From positions 1 to 39,845 of the forward strand of contig JAJFTD010000082.1 in the NCBI GenBank assembly GCA_021373255.1: 39,845 nt of DNA. The letters run 5' to 3'. Made by a program: the position numbers and the translations under genes. Below are positions 15,820 through 24,990 of the stretch, one piece after another. This DNA comes from a bacterium (GTDB taxonomy: Bacteria > Armatimonadota > UBA5829). The notes under the pieces are model-generated. The model was not told the origin of the DNA. It was given only the letters and a program-made list of their open reading frames with translations, and ran no database searches. The stretch's first letter is position 1; each line of letters opens with the position of its first letter.

Positions 15820-18800
15820 ATGAGCATTTTGCGAGTAAGCAGTCTGACGATAATAGCAGCACTTCTGCTGATTGTCATGTGTCTGCCGCTGGTTAAGGCA
15901 TCAGCGTTTAGCGACAATTTTGATCGTCCAGACACTCCCGCTAATAACGCCAACCTTAAAGGAGTCTGGGCTGCCTCGGATGTCGGCCTGGACTGGATTG
16001 AGACAGCGTCCGGTAACAGCTCCACGGAAGCGGGTGCGCTTACAGCTCCGGATATACATCTGAATGGCGGCCGAGTCGAGTTTGATCGCATGGGTTGGGG
16101 GCCGAATGGATATTGCTACCTCAAACACACCCTCAACCGAACAGGTTCGCTGCAAGCCGATCTCTATCCACCTATGGTGGTCGGCGGAAGCAACATAGAG
16201 CTTTATGCCTACAACCAGGCGGGCGGCTTCGCTCTGGTCAGGTTATATCGTGGCTCCAACGGCACAGTGAATGCAGGTGTCGCACTATCGCAGACTGGCG
16301 CGTGGAACGACTGGATCGTCTACGGCCAAGATTTAGGCAACCTCCAGGTAGCCACATGCAAGATCAGCACCGATGGCACTTCCAGTGTTACCAGCAGAAT
16401 AGAATCAAACGGCTCGCTGGTCTGGAGCAAGACCATGAGCGGCATGTTTCCGGCGTTTTATAGTGCGACCCTCGGCACAGCCTGGGAATCCTGGTCTAAC
16501 ACAGAATCGCTTTACGCTGACAACTTCATTGCCGAGCTCATCCCCGACCCATATCAATCAACCAGTCCAATCTGGGCAAAAAGTGTCGCCGACTACACTA
16601 TGGTGAGGCTTACTGATGCCACTGTCTCCGCTCGGTTCTACGGAGATGGCGCCGTGCCGATCGGCTTTGCTGTTCAGGGGACGGACCACTGTGGCGGCAT
16701 CAGGGTTGTGTCGGATACACCCGTGAATCCGGGCGATAAGGTTATCATCGAAGGCACGGCGGATACGGCCAGTGGTGAGCGGATCATAAATGCGAATTAT
16801 GTGGGAGTCACTCTCACTGGTGGAGCCGCTCCAACGCCGGTCTTCGCCGCTAACAAAGCGACCGGGGGAGGCGACTTCGGCCGGCAGGCAGCAGTCGCTG
16901 ACGATGCCACCACGACTCCACCGAACCCAAGCAGCGGCCTGAGCAGCATCGGTATGCTCATGAAACTGAGCGGTAATGTTACAGCAGCATCCAACACCGG
17001 CAGCTATGCCGGATGGTTTTATATTGATGACGGGAGCGGTCTCAAAGACGGCTCCGGCAACACAGGCATAATGTGCAGGCCTCCTGCGAAAGCTGATGGT
17101 AACCCTGCATCTCTGCCGTCAGTCGGGGACTATGTTGCGGTTACCGGGGTAATGGGTGTGCGGCAGGTCAACGGCATCAACACCCGCTACCTCTGGAGCT
17201 GCGGTGATATCAATGTCATACGCTCGATAGGCAAACCCATGATCACAGATCAGGCTGGAGCGGAATGCCCGGCGCTTGCAGACGGCAGCACCGATACCGG
17301 CATCACGGTTTCGGCAGGGACCTACACAATCCGCCGTTATACTTCGGACGAAATAGTATCCCTGGACTTCTACATCACCGCCCAGGCAGCCGGGAGCATC
17401 ACGGTAACTTGCGGCGACGTAATGCCTCTCACCTTGAGCTATGCGGCCGGTTCTCAATGGTACAAACTGCGAATCCCCTACAGCACGGCCCAGCACATCA
17501 CAGTAACCTGGAGTGCGTCTGGAGCTACTTGGAATGAGCTGCAGGTGTCTCGCCGGTCGATGCTTCCCACCCGCATAACCGCAGGGACGAAGTCCGCATC
17601 TGTGTCCTTATCAGGGGTGGGGACCACGGCATCTTGCGATATACCAGCAGCGTTCAATTGCAACTGGTTCGAGCACGGGGTGGTCGATGGTATAGCCGCC
17701 TCCGGTACCAGAGATGAGATGATTCAGAGGTTCCACGAGTTCGGCGCTAAGTCGATCAGATTCCCTGGCGGCGGCAGCACGTATGGTTATCCACTCACTC
17801 GCGAGACGATACCCGCTTGGCAGACCGCCATTTCCGTCTCAACTAACTATGGGATCGGCGCTGCTTACGGGCTTTGGAACACGCCGGTTACTTATGCGAG
17901 CCCTGATGAATACTTCCGGTTCTGCAAGGACGCCGGGATCACTGCGTGGTTTGAGCTTAACCCCGGATATTGGTACGATGCCGGCAGCGGTGTGGTCCGC
18001 AAAGTGATCAGCATGGACCTCAATGACGATGGCTACACCGGCAACTATGTTACCCAGGCATCCAACTCCGCGGCATGGCTGGCCAGGTTGGCCAAGACCA
18101 TAGGCGTAGATGTGGTCTGGGAAATCGGTAACGAGGACTACTGTTACTACACTCCCGCCACATATGCCCTGCTCTGCAAGGCGCTGATAAATGGTGTGCG
18201 CGCTATTAACTCGTCTGCAAAGATTGCGGTATGCGGCGACAGCTACAGTTGGTCGGATTACAGTTGGCACACCCAGCTCATACCGGCGCTATCCAGCCAG
18301 AACGTGACAAACGTCGGATACTCCAGCGAGCACTTTTATATGCAAGGTGTGGGTGTCATAGTAAACGGGCAGTGGACTCCATTGCCATGGGACACCCCGC
18401 AGAACATTGGCGACTCTATGACGCGTGCATGGTCGCCGATGCGCAACAATTACATAAGCCGGACCAATGACTTCAATAATAACGGCCTTGGCTCAACGAG
18501 GCTGGCTGTTACGGAGTACAATGTGTGCGCCGGCAGCATGGCCCCAGAACTCGAGCACTCCGCAGGCAGAGCCCTGGGCGAAGCGGAGGTTGTATGTGCG
18601 ATGCAGAAAGATGGAGCATCGATCTTCTTCCACGATCTGGTGAGAGACGATCCTAATGCGACGTTCTTTGCTCGCCTTGATTACTATCCCAGCAACCCGG
18701 CTGGTAAGCGCCTTTTCTGGTACCCTGAAGGTGCGGCTGTGGGCGTCGTCAATCCGCACGGAGAAGGCAAGATAATCTACAACAGTGGTGGAATATGCGT

Positions 18801-19065
18801 AAGCAACCACGTTGGGTTTGTCTATATAACGATAGTTAACCGTGCATCCAGCTTTAATGATGTATCCGTTACCTTAAATGGCGCATCCATAGACCACACC
18901 AGGATGATGGACATAAGGTCATTCAGGGCCTCATCGCCGGACGCTTGTTTCTTTGACTACTATACCGACGATCAACAAGCGTCCGCACCAGCATCAGGCC
19001 AGCAAGTGACCATAGAATCGGCTCCTTACAGCGTGGTAGGGGTCAAGGTTTATCTGACGCAATAG
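15820..19065 (+). CDS. Secreted clan GH-A glycosidase, arabinofuranosidase-like, modular
   Basis: The product has 1081 residues. A signal peptide (about 1-28) leads to a beta-sandwich module beginning FSDNFDRPDTP (about 30-245), then an OB-like module (about 246-470) containing YIDDGSGLKDGSG and YVAVTGVMGVRQVNG, a short beta domain, and a TIM barrel from about 600. The barrel has SIRFPGGGSTYG, EIGNEDY with Glu772 as acid/base, and AVTEYNV with Glu899 as nucleophile, the pattern of GH51, GH39 and GH79 enzymes; GH51 alpha-L-arabinofuranosidase is the closest in style. It starts 7 bases after the ARH-fold gene and is likely in the same operon. Both N-terminal modules recur in the next gene, indicating module shuffling. 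Family assignment below clan level is uncertain. Confidence 0.82.
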   Translation: MSILRVSSLTIIAALLLIVMCLPLVKASAFSDNFDRPDTPANNANLKGVWAASDVGLDWIETASGNSSTEAGALTAPDIHLNGGRVEFDRMGWGPNGYCYLKHTLNRTGSLQADLYPPMVVGGSNIELYAYNQAGGFALVRLYRGSNGTVNAGVALSQTGAWNDWIVYGQDLGNLQVATCKISTDGTSSVTSRIESNGSLVWSKTMSGMFPAFYSATLGTAWESWSNTESLYADNFIAELIPDPYQSTSPIWAKSVADYTMVRLTDATVSARFYGDGAVPIGFAVQGTDHCGGIRVVSDTPVNPGDKVIIEGTADTASGERIINANYVGVTLTGGAAPTPVFAANKATGGGDFGRQAAVADDATTTPPNPSSGLSSIGMLMKLSGNVTAASNTGSYAGWFYIDDGSGLKDGSGNTGIMCRPPAKADGNPASLPSVGDYVAVTGVMGVRQVNGINTRYLWSCGDINVIRSIGKPMITDQAGAECPALADGSTDTGITVSAGTYTIRRYTSDEIVSLDFYITAQAAGSITVTCGDVMPLTLSYAAGSQWYKLRIPYSTAQHITVTWSASGATWNELQVSRRSMLPTRITAGTKSASVSLSGVGTTASCDIPAAFNCNWFEHGVVDGIAASGTRDEMIQRFHEFGAKSIRFPGGGSTYGYPLTRETIPAWQTAISVSTNYGIGAAYGLWNTPVTYASPDEYFRFCKDAGITAWFELNPGYWYDAGSGVVRKVISMDLNDDGYTGNYVTQASNSAAWLARLAKTIGVDVVWEIGNEDYCYYTPATYALLCKALINGVRAINSSAKIAVCGDSYSWSDYSWHTQLIPALSSQNVTNVGYSSEHFYMQGVGVIVNGQWTPLPWDTPQNIGDSMTRAWSPMRNNYISRTNDFNNNGLGSTRLAVTEYNVCAGSMAPELEHSAGRALGEAEVVCAMQKDGASIFFHDLVRDDPNATFFARLDYYPSNPAGKRLFWYPEGAAVGVVNPHGEGKIIYNSGGICVSNHVGFVYITIVNRASSFNDVSVTLNGASIDHTRMMDIRSFRASSPDACFFDYYTDDQQASAPASGQQVTIESAPYSVVGVKVYLTQ

Positions 19066-19123
19066 CAGTAGCCACCAATTATGCACTGACCAAACAATAT
19101 AATGGCTTTCTGGTAATTGGCAC

Positions 19124-19152
19124 TTGACAGTATAGCTAACTGACGATATATT
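19124..19152 (+). promoter_or_regulatory. Sigma-70 promoter of the triple-module protein
   Basis: TTGACA (19124-19129), a 17-bp spacer opening GTATAGCTAAC, and TATATT (19147-19152). It is nearly the same as the promoter at 5423. The mRNA leader would be about 140 bases. Confidence 0.75.
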
Positions 19153-19252
19153 GAGCATGTAGGGTATGGTTTCTAACCACTCATAATTATGAAGACTTGG
19201 CAGAGCATCCAGTAAGGCAATTAGCAATGCCGAGCAGCAATACAAATCGTTA

Positions 19253-19275
19253 CGCACGCGGATGCTGTGCGTGCG
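19253..19275 (+). promoter_or_regulatory. Leader hairpin before the triple-module protein
   Basis: CGCACGC / GCGTGCG form a 7-bp stem with a 9-base loop. It lies about 15 bases upstream of the GGGAGG ribosome binding site of the gene at 19301. Confidence 0.45.
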
Positions 19276-19300
19276 ATACTCAGTGAAAGGGAGGCTTTGA

Positions 19301-21976
19301 ATGGAGAGGTTAATTAGGGTTCTTGTTGTAACTGGCCTGGTTGCTGTATGCGCGCTAGTAATCGTGCAGGCAGCCGCTTTGGCCGCTGTGTTCACTGAAG
19401 ATTTCAACCGAGCCGACTCCTCAACCATCGGTAATGGATGGACGGTCACATCGTCCGGTAACAGCGCCGGAGGTACCGCGCCGGTTGCCAAGATTTCAGG
19501 TGGTCGGCTGTTGATGGATCGCGCAGGGTGGGGTTCTAGCGCCTACTGCGATGTGATGCATACCATTGATGCGACTAACTCAGTGGAAGCCGACCTCTAC
19601 GCCCCGGGAATCTCCGGTGGCGGTGCAGGCGTGCAGCTTTCTGCTATTGCGCCAAATAACGGATATGCGCTGTTTAGGCTCTACACCAATGATGATGGTC
19701 GCACTATGTTAGGGGTCAATGTTATCCCCGGCGGTGGCTGGGACGAGTGGGATTTTTATAATGAATTCCTTGGCTATCTTTCCGGCCCTGTCAGATGCAA
19801 GATCGAAACAGACGGTTCTGCTAATGTGACCTTCACTATTATTTATAACGGACAGGTTATCTGGTCTCGTGCCATTGCAGCCTCGGTGCCTCAGTTCACT
19901 AAGGTTGACCTCGGCGCAGCGTGGGAGTCTTGGGCGAACGGTGAGATGATGATTGTGGATAACGTGAATCTTTCCGTAACACCAACAGCCCCCGTGATCA
20001 CATTCAGCGATGACTTCGATCGCGCAGACACTGCTGTTAAAACAGACAACAGCAAGGGTGTATACTTCACTTCCGATATCGGTAACGGTTGGCAGGAGAG
20101 AGACAGCGGAAACAGCGATAGCGAAGCTATTGCCCTGCAAGCCCCGGATGCTCACATGGTCGGCAACCGCGTTGAGTTCAGGAGAAACGGTTGGGGCCCG
20201 AATGGATCATCTGAGATCCTGCATACCTTCAACGCATCCAACACGGTCTCCGCGCGCCTTTCCGCTCCCAATGATTCAAGCATCAACCTGTGGGCGTATG
20301 ATCCAAGCGGTGCTTTCATAATGCTGATGATCAATCGTACATCCAATACCAGCGTCGGTATGCTTGTTAACAACAACGCGACTCCCGGCTGGGATGGTGT
20401 TTGGGACATCAACGGTGATTCCGGTGTTAACCTGGGTAATATCGGCGATGCCACTTATACCATTTCTACCGACAATAACGGCCTCTGCACAATCAAGGTC
20501 GAGGTAAATGGTAGAGTGAGGTGGAGTGGTTCGATAACTACAAACCACACTTCGTTTACTTCGGCAGAGATTTCTGCTGATTGGCGGTCATGGGGAGCCG
20601 GTGGCATTCTTTATGCTGACAACCTCAACTTTACTCCCACTCCTACAGCCGTGTTCAGCGATGATTTCAACAGGGCAAATACGCCTGTGACTACCACCAA
20701 CCCCAAGGATACCTGGTTTACATCAGATATCTTGAATGGTTGGCAGGAGAAGAACGGTGGAAACAGCGACAGCGAAGCAATCGCCCTGCGAGCTCCGGAT
20801 GCGCACCTGGTCGATGGCCAGGTTGAATTCAATCGCGTTGGATGGGGCCCGAATGCATATAGTGATATCACTCAAGTGTTCAGCAGCCCGGTTACAATGG
20901 CACAGATAGACATGTCCATTCCTCCCACAGCCGCCAGTGGCGTCTCGTTGAAACTTGACTGCTCCAATACGGGTTTTGTAATGGTCAGGCTCTGGAGAGA
21001 CACCAATGGAATTGCGATAGCAGTTGCCGCCCTGCCTACACCTGGGTGGAATGACTGGAATATAATAGGCAATCTCGGCAACGTGTCAGATCCGCAAACC
21101 ATAAAGATCAGCACCGATGGCACCAACGGGGTTACCGTGAGTGCTGAGCAGAATGGTATTATTCAGTGGGTCGGTTATGTTGCCGGTGTTTACCCTCAGT
21201 TCACGGCGGCAACAATTGAGGGATCGTGGATGGAGTGGGGAGACAGTGGGCTTGTCTATGCTGACAACCTGAGTGCTGTTTCGATGTTCCCGACAATCCA
21301 GGTGATCAACAACCTCGACGATGCCAGGAAAGCTGAAATTGGCAGTGCGGTTTCCATCAATGATATGATAGTCAGCTCAAGGTATCTCGATGACTCCAGC
21401 CATACATTCTGCTTCGCAGCGGAGAAAGAAAATCGCTCTGCTGCAATCAGGGTTATATCTAATACACCAGTGAACCTTGGTGATCGTGTGGCTATTGCCG
21501 GAAATACGGCGCTGGTGGATGGCGAGTTTGTCATCAATGCCAGCACAGTATCTGGAACTCCCAGCGGCATAACAATTAATCCTGTTGCTATGAACAACAA
21601 GAGCACAGGCGGTGGCGCTTATGGCAACCAGGATGCTGTCTACGATGACGCCGATGCAGGCGTTCTGAGCACCGGCGCTAACACTATCGGCCTGTATACG
21701 ACTATCTACGGAAAAGTCACCCAGGCAGTGGACGATTTCCCGAAATACTCCACCACTTACTTCTACGTGGACGATGGATCGGGCCTCAAGGACGGTTCCG
21801 GTTACACCGGCATCAAATGCTACGCGCCTACGGATTGGGGTTACTACTGGATTCCTGCGAATAACGACTATGTTAAAGTCACGGGAGTCATGGGAGTGCG
21901 CCAGATCAACGGTAAAAATATCCGCTTCTTCTGGACCTATTCCTGGGACTATATCTCCACACCGCCTGCGTCTTAA
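19301..21976 (+). CDS. Secreted protein of three repeated beta-sandwich modules plus OB-like module
   Basis: The product has 891 residues. A signal peptide (about 1-29) is followed by three modules of about 210 residues, each starting FxxDFxRA and ending in a (Y/V)(A/V)DN motif: about 31-230, 234-447 and 450-660. The modules contain GNGW, GWGxxxY and WESW/MEW motifs and resemble concanavalin-like lectin domains. The last 225 residues are an OB-like module (YVDDGSGLKDGSG, YVKVTGVMGVRQING) shared with the upstream glycosidase. No catalytic domain is seen, so a glycan-binding or scaffolding role outside the cell is the best guess. Modules 2 and 3 are still similar in DNA, a sign of recent duplication. 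The ribosome binding site is GGGAGG with 6-base spacing; a terminator follows. Confidence 0.82.
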   Translation: MERLIRVLVVTGLVAVCALVIVQAAALAAVFTEDFNRADSSTIGNGWTVTSSGNSAGGTAPVAKISGGRLLMDRAGWGSSAYCDVMHTIDATNSVEADLYAPGISGGGAGVQLSAIAPNNGYALFRLYTNDDGRTMLGVNVIPGGGWDEWDFYNEFLGYLSGPVRCKIETDGSANVTFTIIYNGQVIWSRAIAASVPQFTKVDLGAAWESWANGEMMIVDNVNLSVTPTAPVITFSDDFDRADTAVKTDNSKGVYFTSDIGNGWQERDSGNSDSEAIALQAPDAHMVGNRVEFRRNGWGPNGSSEILHTFNASNTVSARLSAPNDSSINLWAYDPSGAFIMLMINRTSNTSVGMLVNNNATPGWDGVWDINGDSGVNLGNIGDATYTISTDNNGLCTIKVEVNGRVRWSGSITTNHTSFTSAEISADWRSWGAGGILYADNLNFTPTPTAVFSDDFNRANTPVTTTNPKDTWFTSDILNGWQEKNGGNSDSEAIALRAPDAHLVDGQVEFNRVGWGPNAYSDITQVFSSPVTMAQIDMSIPPTAASGVSLKLDCSNTGFVMVRLWRDTNGIAIAVAALPTPGWNDWNIIGNLGNVSDPQTIKISTDGTNGVTVSAEQNGIIQWVGYVAGVYPQFTAATIEGSWMEWGDSGLVYADNLSAVSMFPTIQVINNLDDARKAEIGSAVSINDMIVSSRYLDDSSHTFCFAAEKENRSAAIRVISNTPVNLGDRVAIAGNTALVDGEFVINASTVSGTPSGITINPVAMNNKSTGGGAYGNQDAVYDDADAGVLSTGANTIGLYTTIYGKVTQAVDDFPKYSTTYFYVDDGSGLKDGSGYTGIKCYAPTDWGYYWIPANNDYVKVTGVMGVRQINGKNIRFFWTYSWDYISTPPAS
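20001..20880 (+). repeat. Intragenic module duplication
   Basis: The DNA of 20001-20215 (start of module 2) and 20648-20865 (start of module 3) is clearly alignable. Near-identical stretches include GGTTGGCAGGAGA and AACAGCGA(T/C)AGCGAAGC, and differences fall mostly at third codon positions. Module 1 (from 19390) is more diverged. Confidence 0.7.
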
Positions 21977-22004
21977 TTAAGTGGACAGGTGATATGATCT
22001 CGTA

Positions 22005-22045
22005 AAAAGGACTCGGCCGCTCAATTAAGAGCGCCGAGTCCTTTT
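22005..22045. terminator. Bidirectional terminator between convergent operons
   Basis: AAAAGGACTCGGC(C)GCTC pairs with GAGCGCCGAGTCCTTTT around an AATTAA loop. With A and T runs on both sides, it serves both the triple-module gene (plus) and the alpha-galactosidase operon (minus). Confidence 0.88.
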
Positions 22046-22080
22046 CCCAACTATCAAACCATCAAGCCATCCCACCATCA
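22040..22080. repeat. ACCATCA microrepeats, copy 2
   Basis: Imperfect CCATCAA/CCATCCC/CCATCAG heptads run up to the stop codon of the alpha-galactosidase gene. The first 25 bases match 622-646 at 24 positions. Confidence 0.55.
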
Positions 22081-24117
22081 GACCTTCTTATATACAAACA
22101 CTGCCGAACCAGGCTTCTCGTTGATCACAATAGGGAAGCCCTTTTCCATAAGGTCTGTGCCGGAATACTGCTTTACCTGGTCGCTATCGAATGACCTTAT
22201 CTCATATATTCCATCAGGCTCTAGTGCTTGGAGCTTCGCTGCGTCCAATTTAGAGAACGGGCTTTGCTGCCTGCGAAATGCAAGGATCAGCCCCTCGTTC
22301 AGGTCGGGTCTATCGAACTGCCACAACGCCCACACGTCGTCGTTCTGGCTGTAAGAGAGCAGCGGATAGAAGTCACCGTAAAAGTACTTCGATATCTCCT
22401 TTTGCTCGCGCACCATCTTCCGCAGCCATTCAGCAGGCTGGCCGATACTAGGCCCATATCCCTTAGTGGTGTCGTTCAACACGATACCGGGCCCGAACGC
22501 GCTTCGGAATGTGTAAGTATCGACCCTGTCACAGCTTCCCGTGCTGAGCGGAACCCACGGCGCGAGGCCTTCGGTCTGGTTTTGCATGCCTGTGGGATTG
22601 AATCCTGGGAAACACTGATAATCGCTTCGCCACAGCGGAATGCTGCGCGAGTTGGTTTCCAAATCGATCCTCCGGCCGCCGCTGGAGCAGTTGTCTATGA
22701 GCAGGCCGGGGTTGCGCGATCGCAGGCCGTCCCAGAACGCATACAGGCCTTCTATGTGCCGGATTTCGCTGATGCCTACCCGGTCGGATGCGTCTGCTGC
22801 CGCCCAGAATGGGGCGATGCCCATATTGAAGTCCTGCCTGTAGACGGTTATCCCTCCCTCGCTGATCAGGGAAGATATCAAGTCGATAAGATATTCTCTT
22901 GCCTCTGGAATTCCAAGATTGAAGAGGTAGTTGCCACAAATGGGGCCCTGCAGCCACTCCGGGTGCTCGCGAGTGAATCCAGTGCCCAAACACACCCTCT
23001 CAGGCTCCAACCACAGCACAAAGCCAAGCCCCAGTTTCTTCAGTGTGTCACCCACAGGCTTGAGCCCGTTGGGGTAAGTGGTCTTGTTCGGCCACCAGTT
23101 CCCCACCTGGCCTCCCCAGTTGCTGTTGAAGACACTGGCATCTTCATTGAACTCTGCATCCCCATGCCAACCCGCGTCGATCCAGAACGCATCGATAGGT
23201 ATGTCATTCTCATGCCACCAGCGCGCGACTTCAATCTGCTTGCTGTCTCTTACCTCTCCCCACACAGCTTCACAGACCGGCGCCATTGCGGGAGCGCCGT
23301 TAACTGTCGGGCGATAGTGAGCCATGATCAACTGCCGCCACATATTGTGCGCGCGAGTCCGGTCGCCCTCCCAGAACAACAGCAGCATTCTAGGGGCGCG
23401 AATCTCCTCTCCCGGATGCAGCTTCAAGTGAGTTTTCTTCATCCCCGCGCGAACCTGCATCTCACCATTGGTGTAGCCTTCGCGGATGAGTGAGAGCGCC
23501 CAATCACCTGTCCATCCAATGGCTCCGATAACGCCTGATTTCGACAACTGGAGATTGAAGAACGGTAGTGATCCGCCATTTATGCCATCGGATGAGCGCC
23601 CATCCGCGGAGTGGATGATTTTATTCACGGGGGACCTGAATCGGTATTCCTGAGGTTCAAAATCAATGTTGCTATATTCACTTCCTCGTGCGTAATGAAC
23701 TACCCAGTCATCCGTAGAGTCATTTGGCAATACAGTATCTAGTGCCTGAATGTCAGAGATGATCGAGCTGTCTTTTTCAGCGTTGTTCTTGAAATGCCCG
23801 ACCCATTCCACCGCAGGAAAGTCTTTGTACAACTTGATTTCACAGCGGCACTCCAGCCCCGAATCCGGGTCAGTGAATGTCACCGTGTAGCGTGTGGATG
23901 TGTCATCAGATCCTGTGGACTGCCACTCCGACTTCCACTTGCTCAATAACGACTTGGAATCGTCCCCACCCAGTGAGAACGATACGGGAAAACGACTCTG
24001 TTGGCCCTCGACAGGCTTGAATGTCGACTCGAACCACGTCTGAACTCTTGAGAATTCTTCCTTCGTAGGTGCAATTGCCAACGTACTACCCTCCAACTGC
24101 TTATCTGATATTGCCAC
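22078..24117 (-). CDS. Alpha-galactosidase, GH36 (clan GH-D)
   Basis: The product has 679 residues and no signal peptide, so it is predicted to be cytoplasmic. It would hydrolyse terminal alpha-galactosides such as melibiose, raffinose or galactomannan side chains. A beta-sandwich N-terminal domain leads into the TIM barrel with IDAFWIDAGWHGD, LGLGFVLWLEPERV and YRQDFNMG, where Asp429 is the nucleophile. The acid/base is Asp499 in LWRSDYQ, just after the GH36 CSSGGRR signature. The length fits the 700-residue GH36 group. It is the last gene of the operon, 18 bases after the permease stop, and is followed by a strong terminator. Transporter linkage says its substrate comes through the ABC importer. 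A weak ribosome binding site suggests coupling. Confidence 0.92.
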   Translation of the reverse strand: MAISDKQLEGSTLAIAPTKEEFSRVQTWFESTFKPVEGQQSRFPVSFSLGGDDSKSLLSKWKSEWQSTGSDDTSTRYTVTFTDPDSGLECRCEIKLYKDFPAVEWVGHFKNNAEKDSSIISDIQALDTVLPNDSTDDWVVHYARGSEYSNIDFEPQEYRFRSPVNKIIHSADGRSSDGINGGSLPFFNLQLSKSGVIGAIGWTGDWALSLIREGYTNGEMQVRAGMKKTHLKLHPGEEIRAPRMLLLFWEGDRTRAHNMWRQLIMAHYRPTVNGAPAMAPVCEAVWGEVRDSKQIEVARWWHENDIPIDAFWIDAGWHGDAEFNEDASVFNSNWGGQVGNWWPNKTTYPNGLKPVGDTLKKLGLGFVLWLEPERVCLGTGFTREHPEWLQGPICGNYLFNLGIPEAREYLIDLISSLISEGGITVYRQDFNMGIAPFWAAADASDRVGISEIRHIEGLYAFWDGLRSRNPGLLIDNCSSGGRRIDLETNSRSIPLWRSDYQCFPGFNPTGMQNQTEGLAPWVPLSTGSCDRVDTYTFRSAFGPGIVLNDTTKGYGPSIGQPAEWLRKMVREQKEISKYFYGDFYPLLSYSQNDDVWALWQFDRPDLNEGLILAFRRQQSPFSKLDAAKLQALEPDGIYEIRSFDSDQVKQYSGTDLMEKGFPIVINEKPGSAVFVYKKV

Positions 24118-24135
24118 AGATTGGCTTCGTCATCG

Positions 24136-24990
24136 CTAACCCTTCACCGCGCCCAGTTGAATACCCTTCACTAAGAATTTCTGACTTATCACAAAAAGTA
24201 TTACGAGCGGGATGATGTTCATTACGCTGGCGGCCATGATCAAATTTGTCTGCCGGCCATATATCGTGTCGAAGAACAACATGCCTATCGGCAGTGTCCG
24301 CAAATGCTGGCTTTTGATCATAATCAGAGGCCACGTAAACGAGCCGTAGTTGCCGAGGAATGTGAAGATGGCAAGGGTAACAACACCTGGGCGCGACATC
24401 GGCAGTATGATGTCCCAAAATATCCGCCATGAGTTAGCGCCATCAATTGAAGCAGCTTCATCAAGAGCCGGTGGGATAGTCATCATAAATTGCCGGAGCA
24501 GGAATGTTCCGAATGCGGAAAATGACGCGGGGACGATAAGGCCCAGGTATGAGTCCATCAGGTGCAGCTTAACCATGAGAGTGTAGTTTGGGATCATAGT
24601 GACCACACCGGGGATCATAAGAGTTGCCAGATACAGCTTGAAGAATCCGTCACGCCCGCTCCAATCAACGCGTGAGAATGCGTATGCCGCCATTGCGCTT
24701 GTGATGCAAGTAAGTATAGTCACCCAACCCGCGATGAACACAGAGTTGAAATAATACCTGGCGAACGGGATCTGCTGGAAAACTTTAATATAGTTCTCAG
24801 GATGCCACACACTCGGGAACGGGTTGAGCTGTTCCACCTCTGTGAGAGCCTTGAAGCTCGCCAGCACCATCCATAGGAATGGCGTGAGCGTCGTGAGAGC
24901 TATGAGCGCCAGAATCACGTGGCTCATTCCGAACCGGCCCGTTCGGACCCACCACGTGCGGAACCCGCGCCTTGTATTTGTTGTGCCCAT
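24136..24990 (-). CDS. Carbohydrate ABC transporter permease, MalG-type
   Basis: This is a six-span inner-membrane permease of 284 residues in the CUT1 family. The N-terminus is cytoplasmic (RRGFRTWWVRTGR), the first span is near residues 22-42, and the EAA loop EAASIDGANSWRIFWDIILP begins at Glu178 and contacts the ATPase. It pairs with the MalF-type permease upstream, with which it overlaps by one base (TAATG), and has a strong AAGGAGGTG ribosome binding site 8 bases before its ATG. No ATPase gene is present in the operon, so a shared MsmK/UgpC-like ATPase elsewhere is expected. Confidence 0.93.
   Translation of the reverse strand: MGTTNTRRGFRTWWVRTGRFGMSHVILALIALTTLTPFLWMVLASFKALTEVEQLNPFPSVWHPENYIKVFQQIPFARYYFNSVFIAGWVTILTCITSAMAAYAFSRVDWSGRDGFFKLYLATLMIPGVVTMIPNYTLMVKLHLMDSYLGLIVPASFSAFGTFLLRQFMMTIPPALDEAASIDGANSWRIFWDIILPMSRPGVVTLAIFTFLGNYGSFTWPLIMIKSQHLRTLPIGMLFFDTIYGRQTNLIMAASVMNIIPLVILFVISQKFLVKGIQLGAVKG

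Noticed and set aside
22228-23493. 421-codon open frame on the plus strand inside the GH36 gene
   Set aside because: Antisense shadow of a strongly conserved alpha-galactosidase with intact catalytic motifs; its product shows no recognisable domain.
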